Shown one piece after another: positions 50,516 to 63,319 of a DNA stretch of 64,000 nt (position 1 is the first letter of the stretch; the number at the start of each line of letters is the position of its first letter). Location: contig OY282610.1 of the NCBI GenBank assembly GCA_958298945.1, positions 51,219,667 to 51,283,666 of the forward strand. The letters run 5' to 3'. A program made the translations under genes and the position numbers. The stretch comes from Atherix ibis (lineage: Eukaryota; Arthropoda; Insecta; Diptera; Athericidae). The notes under the pieces are model-generated. The model worked only from the letters and a program-made list of their open reading frames with translations, did no database searches and had not been told where the DNA came from.

Positions 50516-52506
50516 ATGAATTTTTTCTCAAAACCACCAACAAAAATTTATCCAGAAAGAATTTTCTCATTCCAATGAGAATAATATGAATCGGAGAAGC
50601 TTTGCCTGAAAGTGCACAATCATACCCCAAACAAACATCTCCAAAAAACCACCATTTTCATAGAGAAAAACAAATTTTAAGAGAAAGTGGACTCAGTGTA
50701 ATAATTGTTGCCTCCTATTTTTTGAGAAAACTGGGTGCCTGGTGTAAAAATTGGATTTTCGTGAATATTGTCACAAATTTTCGAATTTTTGTATTTTTTT
50801 GCATATCTTTAGGTGGTCAATTTATTTTGCTTTCAGTAAATAAAAAATTTAATTTTAGGCAATTTTTTTTTAATAGTGCTCACAAAAATTTATTCCGAAA
50901 GGATATTCCTTTTTCGATCAGGATAATATGGATCTAGAAGGCTATGTTAAAGTGTATGTAATGAAACCATGAAACAAATTGTCATTTTTATCCAAAAAAG
51001 CAAACTTTATTTTTAAAAAAATACAGCGAACTTTAGGTATTTTTTTTTAAAACGCCTGAAAAAAATTTTCCTGTAAGGACTTTTTTAGTCCGATCAGGAT
51101 AATAAGAATAATTATTAGTTTCACATATGTATGCGCATTAACATCATTAAACAAATTTTCGAAAAAATTCCCTTTTTCATAGAAAAATAGAAATTTAAAA
51201 AAAAATTTAATGATCTTTTGGCAAATTTTTCTCAAAACTCCCACCGAAATTTATCGTGACATGTCATTTTCCTTCCAATCATTATACTAAGAGTCATAGA
51301 AGATTTGCCTTAAAGTGTGCAATTACACCACAAAATAAATTCTAAAAAACCTTAATTTTTATACAAAAAAAAACGAATTTTAATAAAGAAAACAATTAAT
51401 TTTATGAATTTTTTCTCAAAATCACCAACAAAAATTTACCCAGAAAGGATATTCTCATTTCAATCGAGAAAATATGTATTGGAAAAGCTTTGCCTGAAAG
51501 TACGCAATGACACCATAAAAACAATTCTAAAAACCTTAATTTGTATACAAAAAAAAAAACGAATTTTAAGAAAGAAAACTATAAATTTTATGATTTTTTC
51601 TCAAAATCACCTACAAAAATTTATCCAGAAAGGATATTCTCATTCCAATCGAGAAAATATGCATTGAAGAAGCTTTGCCTAAAAGTACGCAATGACACCA
51701 TAAAAACCGTTCTAAAAACCTTAATTTTTATACAAAAAAAAAACGAATTTTAAGAAAGAAAACAATAAATTTTATGAATTTTTTCTCAAAATCACCAACA
51801 AAAATTTATCCAGAAAGGAAATTCTCATTTCAATCAAGAAAATATGCATTGGAGAAGCTTTGCCTGAAAGTACGCAATGACACCATAAAAACAATTCTAA
51901 AAACCTTAATTTTTATACAAAAAAATGAATTTTAAGAAAGAAAACCATAAATTTTATGAATTTTTTCTCAAAATCACCAACAAAAATTTATCCAGAAAGG
52001 AAATTCTCATTTCAATCAAGAAAATATGCATTGGAAAAGCTTTGCCTGAAAGTACGCAATGACACCATAAAAACAATTCTAAAAACCTTAATTTGTATAC
52101 AAAAAAAAAACGAATTTTAGGAAAGAAAACTATAAATTTTATGAATTTTTTCTCAAAATCACCAACAAAAATTTATCCAGAAAGGATATTCTCATTCCAA
52201 TCGAGAAAATATGCATTGGAGAAGCTTTGCCTAAAAGTACGCAATGACACCATAAAAACCGTTCTAAAAACCTTAATTTTTATACAAAAAATACGAATTT
52301 TAAGAAAGAAAACAATAAATTTTATGAATTTTTTCTCAAAATCACCAACAAAAATTTATCCAAAAAGGAAATTCTCATTTAAATCAAGAAAATATGCATT
52401 GGAGAAACTTTGCCTGAAAGTACGTAATGACACCATAAAAACAATTCTAAAAACCTTAATTTTTATACAAAAAAAATGAATTTTAAGAAAGAAAACCATA
52501 AATTTG
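50516..52506. repeat. HOR unit 31 (core + 6 C monomers, 1,991 bp)
   Basis: Type II core with TTTTTGTATTT in D2, TTATTCCGAAAGG in D3 and GCCTTAAAGTG in D5, shared only with unit 32. The first four C monomers (from 51404) match unit 32. The last two (52141 and 52325) match unit 30, including AAAATACGAATTTT. Confidence 0.92.
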
Positions 52507-54127
52507 ATGAATTTTTTCTCAAAACCACCAACAAAAATTTAACCAGAAAGAATTTTCTCATTCCAATGAGAATAATAGGAATCGGAGAAGCTTTGCCTGA
52601 AAGTGCACAATCATACCCCAAACAAACATTTCCAAAAAACCACCATTTTCATAGAGAAAAACAAATTTTAAGAGAAAGTGGACTCAGTGTAATAATTGTT
52701 GCCTCCTATTTTTTGAGAAAACTGGGTGCCTGGTGTAAAAATTGGATTTTCGTGAATATTGTCACAAATTTTCGAATTTTTGTATTTTTTTGCATATCTT
52801 TAGGTGGTCAATTTATTTTGCTTTCAGTAAATAAAAAATTTAATTTTAGGCAATTTTTTTTTAATAGTGCTCACAAAAATTTATTCCGAAAGGATATTCC
52901 TTTTTCGATCAGGATAATATGGATCTAGAAGGCTATGTTAAAGTGTATGTAATGAAACCATGAAACAAATTGTCATTTTTATCCAAAAAAGCAAACTTTA
53001 TTTTTAAAAAAATACAGCGAACTTTAGGTATTTTTTTTTAAAACGCCTGGAAAAAATTTTCCTGTAAGGACTTTTTTAGTCCGATCAGGATAATAAGAAT
53101 AATTATTAGTTTCACATATGTATGCGCATTAACATCATTAAACAAATTTTCGAAAAAATTCCCTTTTTCATAGAAAAATAGAAATTTAAAAAAAAATTTA
53201 ATGATCTTTTGGCAAATTTTTCTCAAAACTCCCACCGAAATTTATCGTGACATGTCATTTTCCTTCCAATCATTATACTAAGAGTCATAGAAGATTTGCC
53301 TTAAAGTGTGCAATGACACCACAAAATAAATTCTAAAAAACCTTAATTTTTATACAAAAAAAACGAATTTTAATAAAGAAAACAATTAATTTTATGAATT
53401 TTTTCTCAAAATCACCAACAAAAATTTACCCAGAAAGGATATTCTCATTTCAATCGAGAAAATATGTATTGGAAAAGCTTTGCCTGAAAGTACGCAATGA
53501 CACCATAAAAACAATTCTAAAAACCTTAATTTGTATACAAAAAAAAAAACGAATTTTAAGAAAGAAAACTATAAATTTTATGATTTTTTCTCAAAATCAC
53601 CAACAAAAATTTATCCAGAAAGGATATTCTCATTCCAATCGAGAAAATATGCATTGAAGAAGCTTTGCCTAAAAGTACGCAATGACACCATAAAAACCGT
53701 TCTAAAAACCTTAATTTTTATACAAAAAAAAACGAATTTTAAGAAAGAAAACAATAAATTTTATGAATTTTTTCTCAAAATCACCAACAAAAATTTATCC
53801 AGAAAGGAAATTCTCATTTCAATCAAGAAAATATGCATTGGAGAAGCTTTGCCTGAAAGTACGCAATGACACCATAAAAACAATTCTAAAAACCTTAATT
53901 TTTATACAAAAAAATGAATTTTAAGAAAGAAAACCATAAATTTTATGAATTTTTTCTCAAAATCACCAACAAAAATTTATCCAGAAAGGAAATTCTCATT
54001 TCAATCAAGAAAATATGCATTGGAGAAGCTTTGCCTGAAAGTACGCAATGACACCATAAAAACAATTCTAAAAACCTTAATTTTTATACAAAAAAAATGA
54101 ATTTTAAGAAAGAAAACCATAAATTTT
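52507..54127. repeat. HOR unit 32 (core + 4 C monomers, 1,621 bp)
   Basis: Core shared with unit 31, plus private D1 changes (TTAACCAGAAAG, AATAATAGGAATC and AACATTTCC). C monomers start at 53394, 53580, 53764 and 53947. The last two are both GGAAATTC type. Confidence 0.92.
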
Positions 54128-55751
54128 ATGAATTTTTTCTCAAAACCACCAACAAAAATTTATCCAGAAAGAATTTTCTCATTCCAATGAGAATAATATG
54201 AATTGGAGAAGCTTTGCCTGAAAGTGCACAATCATACCCCAAACAAACATCTCCAAAAAACCACCATTTTCATAGAGAAAAACAAATTTTAAGAGAAAGT
54301 GGACTCAGTGTTATAATTGTTGCCTCCTATTTTTTGAGAAAACTGGGTGCCTGGTGTAAAAATTGGATTTTCGTGAATATTGTCACAAATTTTCGAATTT
54401 TGGTGGTTTTTTGCATATCTTTAGGTGGTCAATTTATTTTGCTTTCAGTAAATAAAAAATTTAATTTTAGGCAATTTTTTTTAATAGTGCTCACAAAAAT
54501 TTATTCTGAAAGGATATTCCTTTTTCGATCAGGATAATATGGATCTAGAAGGCTATGTTAAAGTGTATGTAATGAAACCGTGAAACAAATTGCCATTTTT
54601 ATCCAAAAAAGCAAACTTTATTTTTAAAAAAATACAGCGAACTTTTAGGTATTTTTTTTTTAAACGCCTGGAAAAAATTTTCCTGTAAGGACTTTTTTAG
54701 TCCGATCAGGATAATAAGAATAATTATTAGTTTCACATATGTATGCGCATTAACATCATTAAACAAATTTTCGAAAAAATTTCCTTTTTCATAGAAAAAT
54801 AGAAATTTAAAAAAAAATTTAATGATCTTTTGGCAAATTTTTCTCAAAACTCCCACCGAAATTTATCGTGACATGTCATTTTCTTTCCAATCATTATATT
54901 AAGAGTCATAGAAGGTTTGCCTGAAAGTGTGCAATGACACCACAAAATAACATCTAAAAAACCTTAATTTTTATACAAAAAAAAACGAATTTTAATAAAG
55001 AAAACAATTAATTTTATGAATTTTTTCTCAAAATCACCAACAAAAATTTATCCAGAAAAGATATTCTCATTCCAATCGAGAAAATATGTATTGGAGAAGC
55101 TTTGCCTGAAAGTACGCAATGACACCATAAAAACAATTCTAAAAACCTTAATTTGTATACAAAAAAAAAACGAATTTTAAGAAAGAAAACTATAAATTTT
55201 ATGAATTTTTTCTCAAAATCACCAACAAAAATTTATCCAGAAAGGATATTCTCATTCCAATCGAGAAAATATGTATTGGAGAAGCTTTGCCTGAAAGTAC
55301 GCAATGACACCATAAAAACAATTCTAAAAACCTTAATTTGTATAGAAAAAAAAACGAATTTTAGGAAAGAAAACTATAAATTTTATGAATTTTTTCTCAA
55401 AATCACCAACAAAAATTTATCCAGAAAGGATATTCTCATTCCAATCGAGAAAATATGCATTGGAGAAGCTTTGCCTAAAAGTACGCAATGACACCATAAA
55501 AACCGTTCTAAAAACCTTAATTTTTATACAAAAAAAAACGAATTTTAAGAAAGAAAACAATAAATTTTATGAATTTTTTCTCAACATCACCAACAAAAAT
55601 TTATCCAAAAAGGAAATTCTCATTTCAATCAAGAAAATATGCATTGAAGAAGCTTTGCCTGAAAGTACGCAATGACACCATAAAAACAATTATAAAAACC
55701 TTAATTTTTATACAAAAAAAATGAATTTTAAGAAAGAAAACCATAAGTTTG
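54128..55751. repeat. HOR unit 33 (core + 4 C monomers, 1,624 bp)
   Basis: Type I core returning among type II. The D3/D4 joint is GCGAACTTTTAGG with an altered T-run, shared only with unit 34. Private changes are AGTGTTATAATT in D2 and AAACCGTGAAAC in D3. C monomers run from 55016. Confidence 0.92.
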
Positions 55752-57377
55752 ATGAATTTTTTCTCAAAACCACCAACAAAAATTTATCCAGAAAGAATTT
55801 TCTCATTCCAGTGAGAATAATATGAATCGGAGAAGCTTTGCCTGAAAGTGCACAATCAAACCCCAAACAAACATCTCCAAAAAACCACCATTTTCATAGA
55901 GAAAAACAAATTTTAAGAGAAAGTGGACTCAGTGTAATAATTGTTGCCTCCTATTTTTTGAGAAAACTGGGTGCCTGGTGTAAAAATTGAATTTTCGTGA
56001 ATATTGTCACAAATTTTCGAATTTTTGTAGTTTTTTGCATATCTCTAGGTGGTCAATTTATTTTGCTTTCAGTAAATAAAAAATTTAATTTTAGGCAATT
56101 TTTTTTTAATAGTGCTCACAAAAATTTATTCTGAAAGGATATTCCTTTTTCGATCAGGATAATATGGATCTAGAAGGCTATGTTAAAGTGTATGTAATGA
56201 AACCATGAAACAAATTGTCATTTTTATCCAAAAAAGCAAACTTTATTTTTAAAAAAATACAGCGAACTTTTAGGTATTTTTTTTTTAAACGCCTGGAAAA
56301 AATTTTCCTGTAAGGACTTTTTTAGTCCGATCAGGATAATAAGAATAATTATTAGTTTCACATATGTATGCGCATTAACATCATTAAACAAATTTTCGAA
56401 AAAATTCCCTTTTTCATAGAAAAATAGAAATTTAAAAAAAAATTTAATGATCTTTTGGCAAATTTTTCTCAAAACTCCCACCGAAATTTATCGTGACATG
56501 TCATTTTCCTTCCAATCATTATATTAAGAGTCATAGAAGGTTTGCCTGAAAGTGTGCAATGACACCACAAAATAAATTCTAAAAAACCTTAATTTTTATA
56601 CAAAAAAAACGAATTTTAATAAAGAAAACAATTAATTTTATGAATTTTTTCTCAAAATAACCAACAAAAATTTATCCAGAAAGGATATTCTCATTCCAAT
56701 CGAGAAAATATGTATTGGAGAAGCTTTGCCTGAAAGTACGCAATGACACCATAAAAACAATTCTAAAAACCTTAATTTGTATACAAAAAAAACGAATTTT
56801 AAGAAAGAAAACTATAAATTTTATGAATTTTTTCTCAAAATCACCAACAAAAATTTATCCAGAAAGGATATTCTCATTCCAATCGAGAAAATATGTATTG
56901 GAGAAGCTTTGCCTGAAAGTACGCAATGACACCATAAAAACAATTCTAAAAACCTTAATTTGTATACAAAAAAAAAAAACGAATTTTAGGAAAGAAAACT
57001 ATAAATTTTATGAATTTTTTCTCAAAATCACCAACAAAAATTTATCCAGAAAGGATATTCTCATTCCAATCGAGAAAATATGCATTGGAGAAGCTTTGCC
57101 TAAAAGTACGCAATGACACCATAAAAACCGTTCTAAAAACCTTAATTTTTATACAAAAAAAACGAATTTTAAGAAAGAAAACAATAAATTTTATGAATTT
57201 TTTCTCAAAATCACCAACAAAAATTTATCCAAAAAGGAAATTCTCATTTCAATCAAGAAAATATGCATTGGAGAAGCTTTGCCTGAAAGTACGCAATGAC
57301 ACCATAAAAACAATTCTAAAAACCTTAATTTTTATACAAAAAAAAAATGAATTTTAAAAAAGAAAACCATAAGTTTG
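55752..57377. repeat. HOR unit 34 (core + 4 C monomers, 1,626 bp)
   Basis: Mosaic core: type II at D2-D4, type I at D5 (TATATTAAG and GAAGGTTTG). It shares the D3/D4 joint with unit 33 and the D1 form (CCAGTGAG, CAATCAAACCCC) with unit 35. C monomers run from 56640. The first reads AAAATAACC. Confidence 0.92.
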
Positions 57378-58632
57378 ATGAATTTTTTCTCAAAACCACC
57401 AACAAAAATTTATCCAGAAAGAATTTTCTCATTCCAGTGAGAATAATATGAATCGGAGAAGCTTTTCCTGAAAGTGCACAATCAAACCCCAAACAAACAT
57501 CTCCAAAAAACCACCATTTTCATAGAGAAAAACAAATTTTAAGAGAAAGTGGACTCAGTGTAATAATTGTTGCCTCCTATTTTTTGAGAAAACTGGGTGC
57601 CTGGTGTAAAAATTGGATTTTCGTGAATATTGTCACAAATTTTCGAATTTTTGTAGTTTTTTGCATATCTTTAGGTGGTCAATTTATTTTGCTTTCAGTA
57701 AATAAAAAATTTAATTTTAGGCAATTTTTTTTTAATAGTGCTCACAAAAATTTATTCTGAAAGGATATTCCTTTTTCGATCAGGATAATATGGATCTAGA
57801 AGGCTATGTTAAAGTGTATGTAATGAAACCATGAAACAAATTGTCATTTTTATCCAAAAAAGCAAACTTTATTTTTAAAAAAATACAGCGAACTTTAGGT
57901 ATTTTTTTTTAAAACGCCTGGAAAAAATTTTCCTGTAAGGACTTTTTTAGTCCGATCAGGATAATAAGAATAATTATTAGTTTCACATATGTATGCGCAT
58001 TAACATCTTTAAACAAATTTTCGAAAAAATTCCCTTTTTCATAGAAAAATAGAAATTTAAAAAAAAATTTAATGATCTTTTGGCAAATTTTTCTCAAAAC
58101 TCCCACTGAAATTTATCGTGACATGTCATTTTCCTTCCAATCATTATACTAAGAGTCATAGAAGATTTGCCTGAAAGTGTGCAATGACACCACAAAATAA
58201 ATTCTAAAAAACCTTAATTTTTATACAAAAAAAACGAATTTTAATAAAGAAAACAATTAATTTTATGAATTTTTTCTCAAAATCACCAACAAAAATTTAT
58301 CCAGAAAGGATATTCTCATTCCAATCGAGAAAATATGTAATGGAGAACCTTTGCCTGAAAGTACGCAATGACACCATAAAAACAATTCTAAAAACCTTAA
58401 TTTGTATACAAAAAAAAAACGAATTTTAAGAAAGAAAACTATAAATTTTATGAATTTTTTCTCAAAATCACCAACAAAAATTTATCCAGAAAGGATATTC
58501 TCATTCCAATCGAGAAAATATGTATTGGAGAAGCTTTGCCTGAAAGTACGCAATGACACCATAAAAACAATTCTGAAAACCTTAATTTTTATACAAAAAA
58601 AAGGAATTTTAAGAAAGAAAACCATAAATTTA
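57378..58632. repeat. HOR unit 35 (core + 2 C monomers, 1,255 bp)
   Basis: Type II core with GCTTTTCCTG in D1. The first C monomer (58265) has GTAATGGAGAACC. The second (58449) goes straight to D1 with a modified AAGGAATTTTAAG tail. Confidence 0.92.
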
Positions 58633-60252
58633 ATGAATTTTTTCTCAAAACCACCAACAAAAATTTATCCAGAAAGAATTTTCTCATTCCAATGAGAATA
58701 ATATAAATCGGAGAAGCTTTGCCTGAAAGTGCACAATCATACCCCAAACAAACATCTCCAAAAAACCACCATTTTCATAGAGAAAAACAAATTTTAAGAG
58801 AAAGTGGACTCAGTGTAATAATTGTTGCCTCCTATTTTTTGAGAAAACTGGGTGCCTGGTGTAAAAATTGGATTTTCGTGAATATTGTCACAAATTTTCG
58901 AATTTTTGTGGTTTTTTGCATATCTTTAGGTGGTCAATTTATTTTGCTTTCAGTAAATAAAAAATTTAATTTTAGGCAATTTTTTTTTAATAGTGCTCAC
59001 AAAAATTTATTCTGAAAGGATATTCCTTTTTCGATCAGGATAATATGGATCTAGAAGGCTATGTTAAAGTGTATGTAATGAAACCATGAAACAAATTGCC
59101 ATTTTTATCCAAAAAAGCAAACTTTATTTTTTAAAAAATACAGCGAACTTTAGGTATTTTTTTTTAAAACGCCTGGAAAAAATTTTCCTGTAAGGACTTT
59201 TTTAGTCCGATCAGGATAATAAGAATAATTATTAGTTTCACATATGTATGCGCATTAACATCATTAAACAAATTTTCGAAAAAATTTCCTTTTTCATAGA
59301 AAAATAGAAATTTAAAAAAAAATTTAATGATCTTTTGGCAAATTTTTCTCAAAACTCCCACCGAAATTTATCGTGACATGTCATTTTCTTTCCAATCATT
59401 ATATTAAGAGTCATAGAAGGTTTGCCTGAAAGTGTGCAATGACACCACAAAATAAATTCTAAAAAACCTTAATTTTTATACAAAAAAACGAATTTTAATA
59501 AAGAAAACAATTAATTTTATGAATTTTTTCTCAAAATCACCAACAAAAATTTATCCAGAAAGGATATTCTCATTTCAATCGATAAAATATGTATTGGAGA
59601 AGCTTTGCCTGAAAGTACGCAATGACACCATAAAAACAATTCTAAAAACCTTAATTTGTATACAAAAAAAAAACGAATTTTAAGAAAGAAAACTATAAAT
59701 TTTATGATTTTTTCTCAAAATCACCAACAAAAATTTATCCAGAAAGGATATTCTCATTCCAATCGAAAAATATGCATTGAAGAAGCTTTGCCTAAAAGTA
59801 CGCAATGACACCATAAAAACCGTTCTAAAAACCTTAATTTTTATACAAAAAAAAACGAATTTTAAGAAAGAAAACAATAAATTTTATGAATTTTTTCTCA
59901 AAATCACCAACAAAAATTTATCCAGAAAGGAAATTCTCATTTCAATCAAGAAAATATGCATTGGAGAAGCTTTGCCTGAAAGTACGCAATGACACCATAA
60001 AAACAATTCTAAAAACCTTAATTTTTATACAAAAAAAATGAATTTTAAGAAAGAAAACCATAAATTTTATGAATTTTTTCTCAAAATCACCAACAAAAAT
60101 TTATCCAGAAAGGAAATTCTCATTTCAATAAAGAAAATATGCATTGGAGAAGCTTTGCCTGAAAGTACGCAATGACACCATAAAAACAATTCTAAAAACC
60201 TTAATTTTTATACAAAAAAAATGAATTTTAAGAAAGAAAAACCATAAATTTT
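58633..60252. repeat. HOR unit 36 (core + 4 C monomers, 1,620 bp)
   Basis: Type I core. C monomers run from 59519. The second starts ATGATTTTTTCTC and loses one base at CGAAAAATATG near 59,764. The last two are both GGAAATTC type, as in unit 32. Confidence 0.92.
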
Positions 60253-61880
60253 ATGAATTTTTTCTCAAAACCACCAACAAAAATTTATCCAGAAAGAATT
60301 TTCTCATTCCAATGAGAATAATATGAATTGGAGAAGCTTTGCCTGAAAGTGCACAATCATACCCCAAACAAACATCTCCAAAAAACCACCATTTTCATAG
60401 AGAAAAACAAATTTTAAGAGAAAGTGGACTCAGTGTAATAATTGTTGCCTCCTATTTTTTGAGAAAACTGGGTGCCTGGTGTAAAAATTGGATTTTCGTG
60501 AATATTGTCACAAATTTTCGAATTTTTGTGATTTTTTGCATATCTTTAGGTGGTCAATTTATTTTGCTTTCAGTAAATAAAAAATTTAATTTTAGGCAAT
60601 TTTTTTTAATAGTGCTCACAAAAGTTTATTCTGAAAGGATATTCCTTTTTCGATCAGGATAATATGGATCTAGAAGGCTATGTTAAAGTATATGTAATGA
60701 AACCATGAAACAAATTGCCATTTTCATCCAAAAAAGCAAACTTTATTTTTAAAAAAATACAGCGAACTTTAGGTATTTTTTTTTAAAACGCCTGGAAAAA
60801 ATTTTCCTGTAAGGACTTTTTTAGTCCTGATCAGGATAATAAGAATAATTATTAGTTTCACATATGTATGCGCATTAACATCATTAAACAAATTTTCGAA
60901 AAAATTTCCTTTTTCATAGAAAAATAGAAATTAAAAAAAAATTTAATGATCTTTTGGCAAATTTTTCTCAAAACTCCCACCGAAATTTATCGTGACATGT
61001 CATTTTCCTTCCAATCATTATACTAAGAGTCATAGAAGATTTGCCTGAAAGTGTGCAATGACACCACAAAATAAATTCTAAAAAAACCTTAATTTTTTAT
61101 ACAAAAACAACGAATTTTAATAAAGAAAAACAATTAATTTTATGAATTTTTTCTCAAAATCACCAACAAAAATTTATCCAGAAAGGATATTCTCATTCCA
61201 ATCGAGCAAATATGTATTTGAGAAGCTTTGCCTGAAAGTACGCAATGACTTCATAAAAACAATTCTAAAAACCTTAATTTGTATAGAAAAAAAAAAACGA
61301 ATTTTAAGAAAGAAAACTATAAATTTTATGAATTTTTTCTCAAAATCACCAACAAAAATTTATCCAGAAAGGATATTCTCATTCCAATAATCGAGAAAAT
61401 ATGTATTGGAGAAGCTTTGCCTGAAAGTACGCAATGACACCATAAAAACAATTCTAAAAACCTTAATTTGTATACAAAAACAAACGAATTTTAGGAAAGA
61501 AAACTATAAATTTTATGAATTTTTTCTCAAAATCACCAACAAAAATTTATCCAGAAAGGATATTCTCATTCCAATCGAGAAAATATGCATTGAAAAAGCT
61601 TTGCCTAAAAGTACACAATGACACCATAAAAACCGTTCTAAAAACCTTAATTTTTATACAAAAAAAACGAATTTTAAGAAAGAAAACAATAAATTTTATG
61701 AATTTTTTCTCAAAATCACCAACAAAAATTTATCCAGAAAGGAAATTCTCATTTCAATCAAGAAAATATGCATTGGAGAAGCTTTGCCTGAAAGTACGCA
61801 ATGACACCATAAAAACAATTCTAAAAACCTTAATTTTTATACAAAAAAAATGAATTTTAAGAAAGAAAACCATAAATTTA
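60253..61880. repeat. HOR unit 37 (core + 4 C monomers, 1,628 bp)
   Basis: Mosaic core: type I at D3/D4, type II at D5. An extra T in D4 turns AGTCCGATCAGG into AGTCCTGATCAGG, creating a 10-nt palindrome at 60,826-60,835. A 3-bp insertion (CCAATAATCGAG) lies near 61,388 in the second C monomer. Confidence 0.92.
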
Positions 61881-63319
61881 ATGTATTTTTTTTCAAAACC
61901 ACCAACAAAAATTTATCGAGAAAGAATTTTCTCATTCCAATGAGAATAATATGAATCGGAGAAGCTTTGCCTGAAAGTGCACAATCATACCCCAAACAAA
62001 CATCTCCAAAAAACCACCATTTTCATAGAGAAAAACAAATTTTAAGAGAAAGTGGACTCAGTGTAATAATTGTTGCCTCCTATTTTTTGAGAAAACTGGG
62101 TGCCTGGTGTAAAAATTGGATTTTCGTGAATATTGTCACAAATTTTCGAATTTTTGTGGTTTTTTGCATATCTTTAGGTGGTCAATTTATTTTGCTTTCA
62201 GTAAATAAAAAAATTTAATTTTAAGCAATTTTTTTTAATAGTGCTCACAAAAATTTATTCTGAAAGGATATTCCTTTTTCGATCAGGATAATATGGATCT
62301 AGAAGGCTATGTTAAAGTGTATGTAATGAAACCATGAAACAAATTGCCATATTTATCCAAAAAAGCAAACTTTATTTTTAAAAAAATACAGCGAACTTTA
62401 GGTATTTTTTTTTAAAACGCCTGGAAAAAATTTTCCTGTAAGGACTTTTTTAGTCCGATCAGGATAATAAGAATAATTATTAGTTTCACATATGTATGCG
62501 CATTAACATCATTAAACAAATTTTCGAAAAAATTTCCTTTTTCATAGAAAAATAGAAATTTAAAAAAAAATTTAATGATCTTTTGGCAAATTTTTCTCAA
62601 AACGCCCACCGAAATTTATCGTGACATGTCATTTTCCTTCCAATCATTATATTAAGAGTCATAGAAGGTTTGCCTGAAAGTGTGCAATGACACCACAAAA
62701 TAAATTCTAAAAAACCTTAATTTTTATACAAAAAAAACGAATTTTAATAAAGAAAACAATTAATTTTATGAATTTTTTCTCAAAATCACCAACAAAAATT
62801 TATCCAGAAAGGATATTCTCAATCCAATCGAGAAAATATGTATTGGAGAAACTTTGCCTGAAAGTACGCAATTACACCATAAAAACAATTCTAAAAACCT
62901 TAATTTGTATACAAAAAAAAACGAATTTTAAGAAAGAAAACTATAAATTTTATGAATTTTTTCTCAAAATCACCAACAAAAATTTATCCAGAAAGGATAT
63001 TCTCATTCCAATCGAGAAAATATGTATTAGAGAAGCTTTGCCTGAAAGTACGCAATGACACCATAAAAACAATTCTAAAAACCTTAATCTGTATACAAAA
63101 AAAAACGAATTTTAGGAAAGAAAACTATAAATTTTATGAATTTTTTCTCAAAATCACCAACAAAAATTTATCCAGAAAGGATATTCTCATTCCAATCGAG
63201 AAAATATGCATTGGAGAAGCTTTGCCTGAAAGTACGCAATGACACCATAAAAACAATTCTAAAAACCTTAATTTTTATACAAAAAAAAATGAATTTTAAG
63301 AAAGAAAACCATAAATTTG
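61881..63319. repeat. HOR unit 38 (core + 3 C monomers, 1,439 bp)
   Basis: Type I core. D1 is altered (AATGTATTTTTTTTC and TTATCGAGAAAG) and D4/D5 reads CAAAACGCCCACC. C monomers start at 62768, 62952 and 63136. The last keeps ordinary GGATATTCTC. Confidence 0.92.

Noticed and set aside
49966..50589. Longest open frame (207 codons) and similar 146-189-codon frames in C runs
   Set aside because: They arise where A-run shortening makes neighbouring monomers 183 bp apart, keeping one frame open over several repeats. The same monomers are closed elsewhere. The composition is that of AT-rich repeat.
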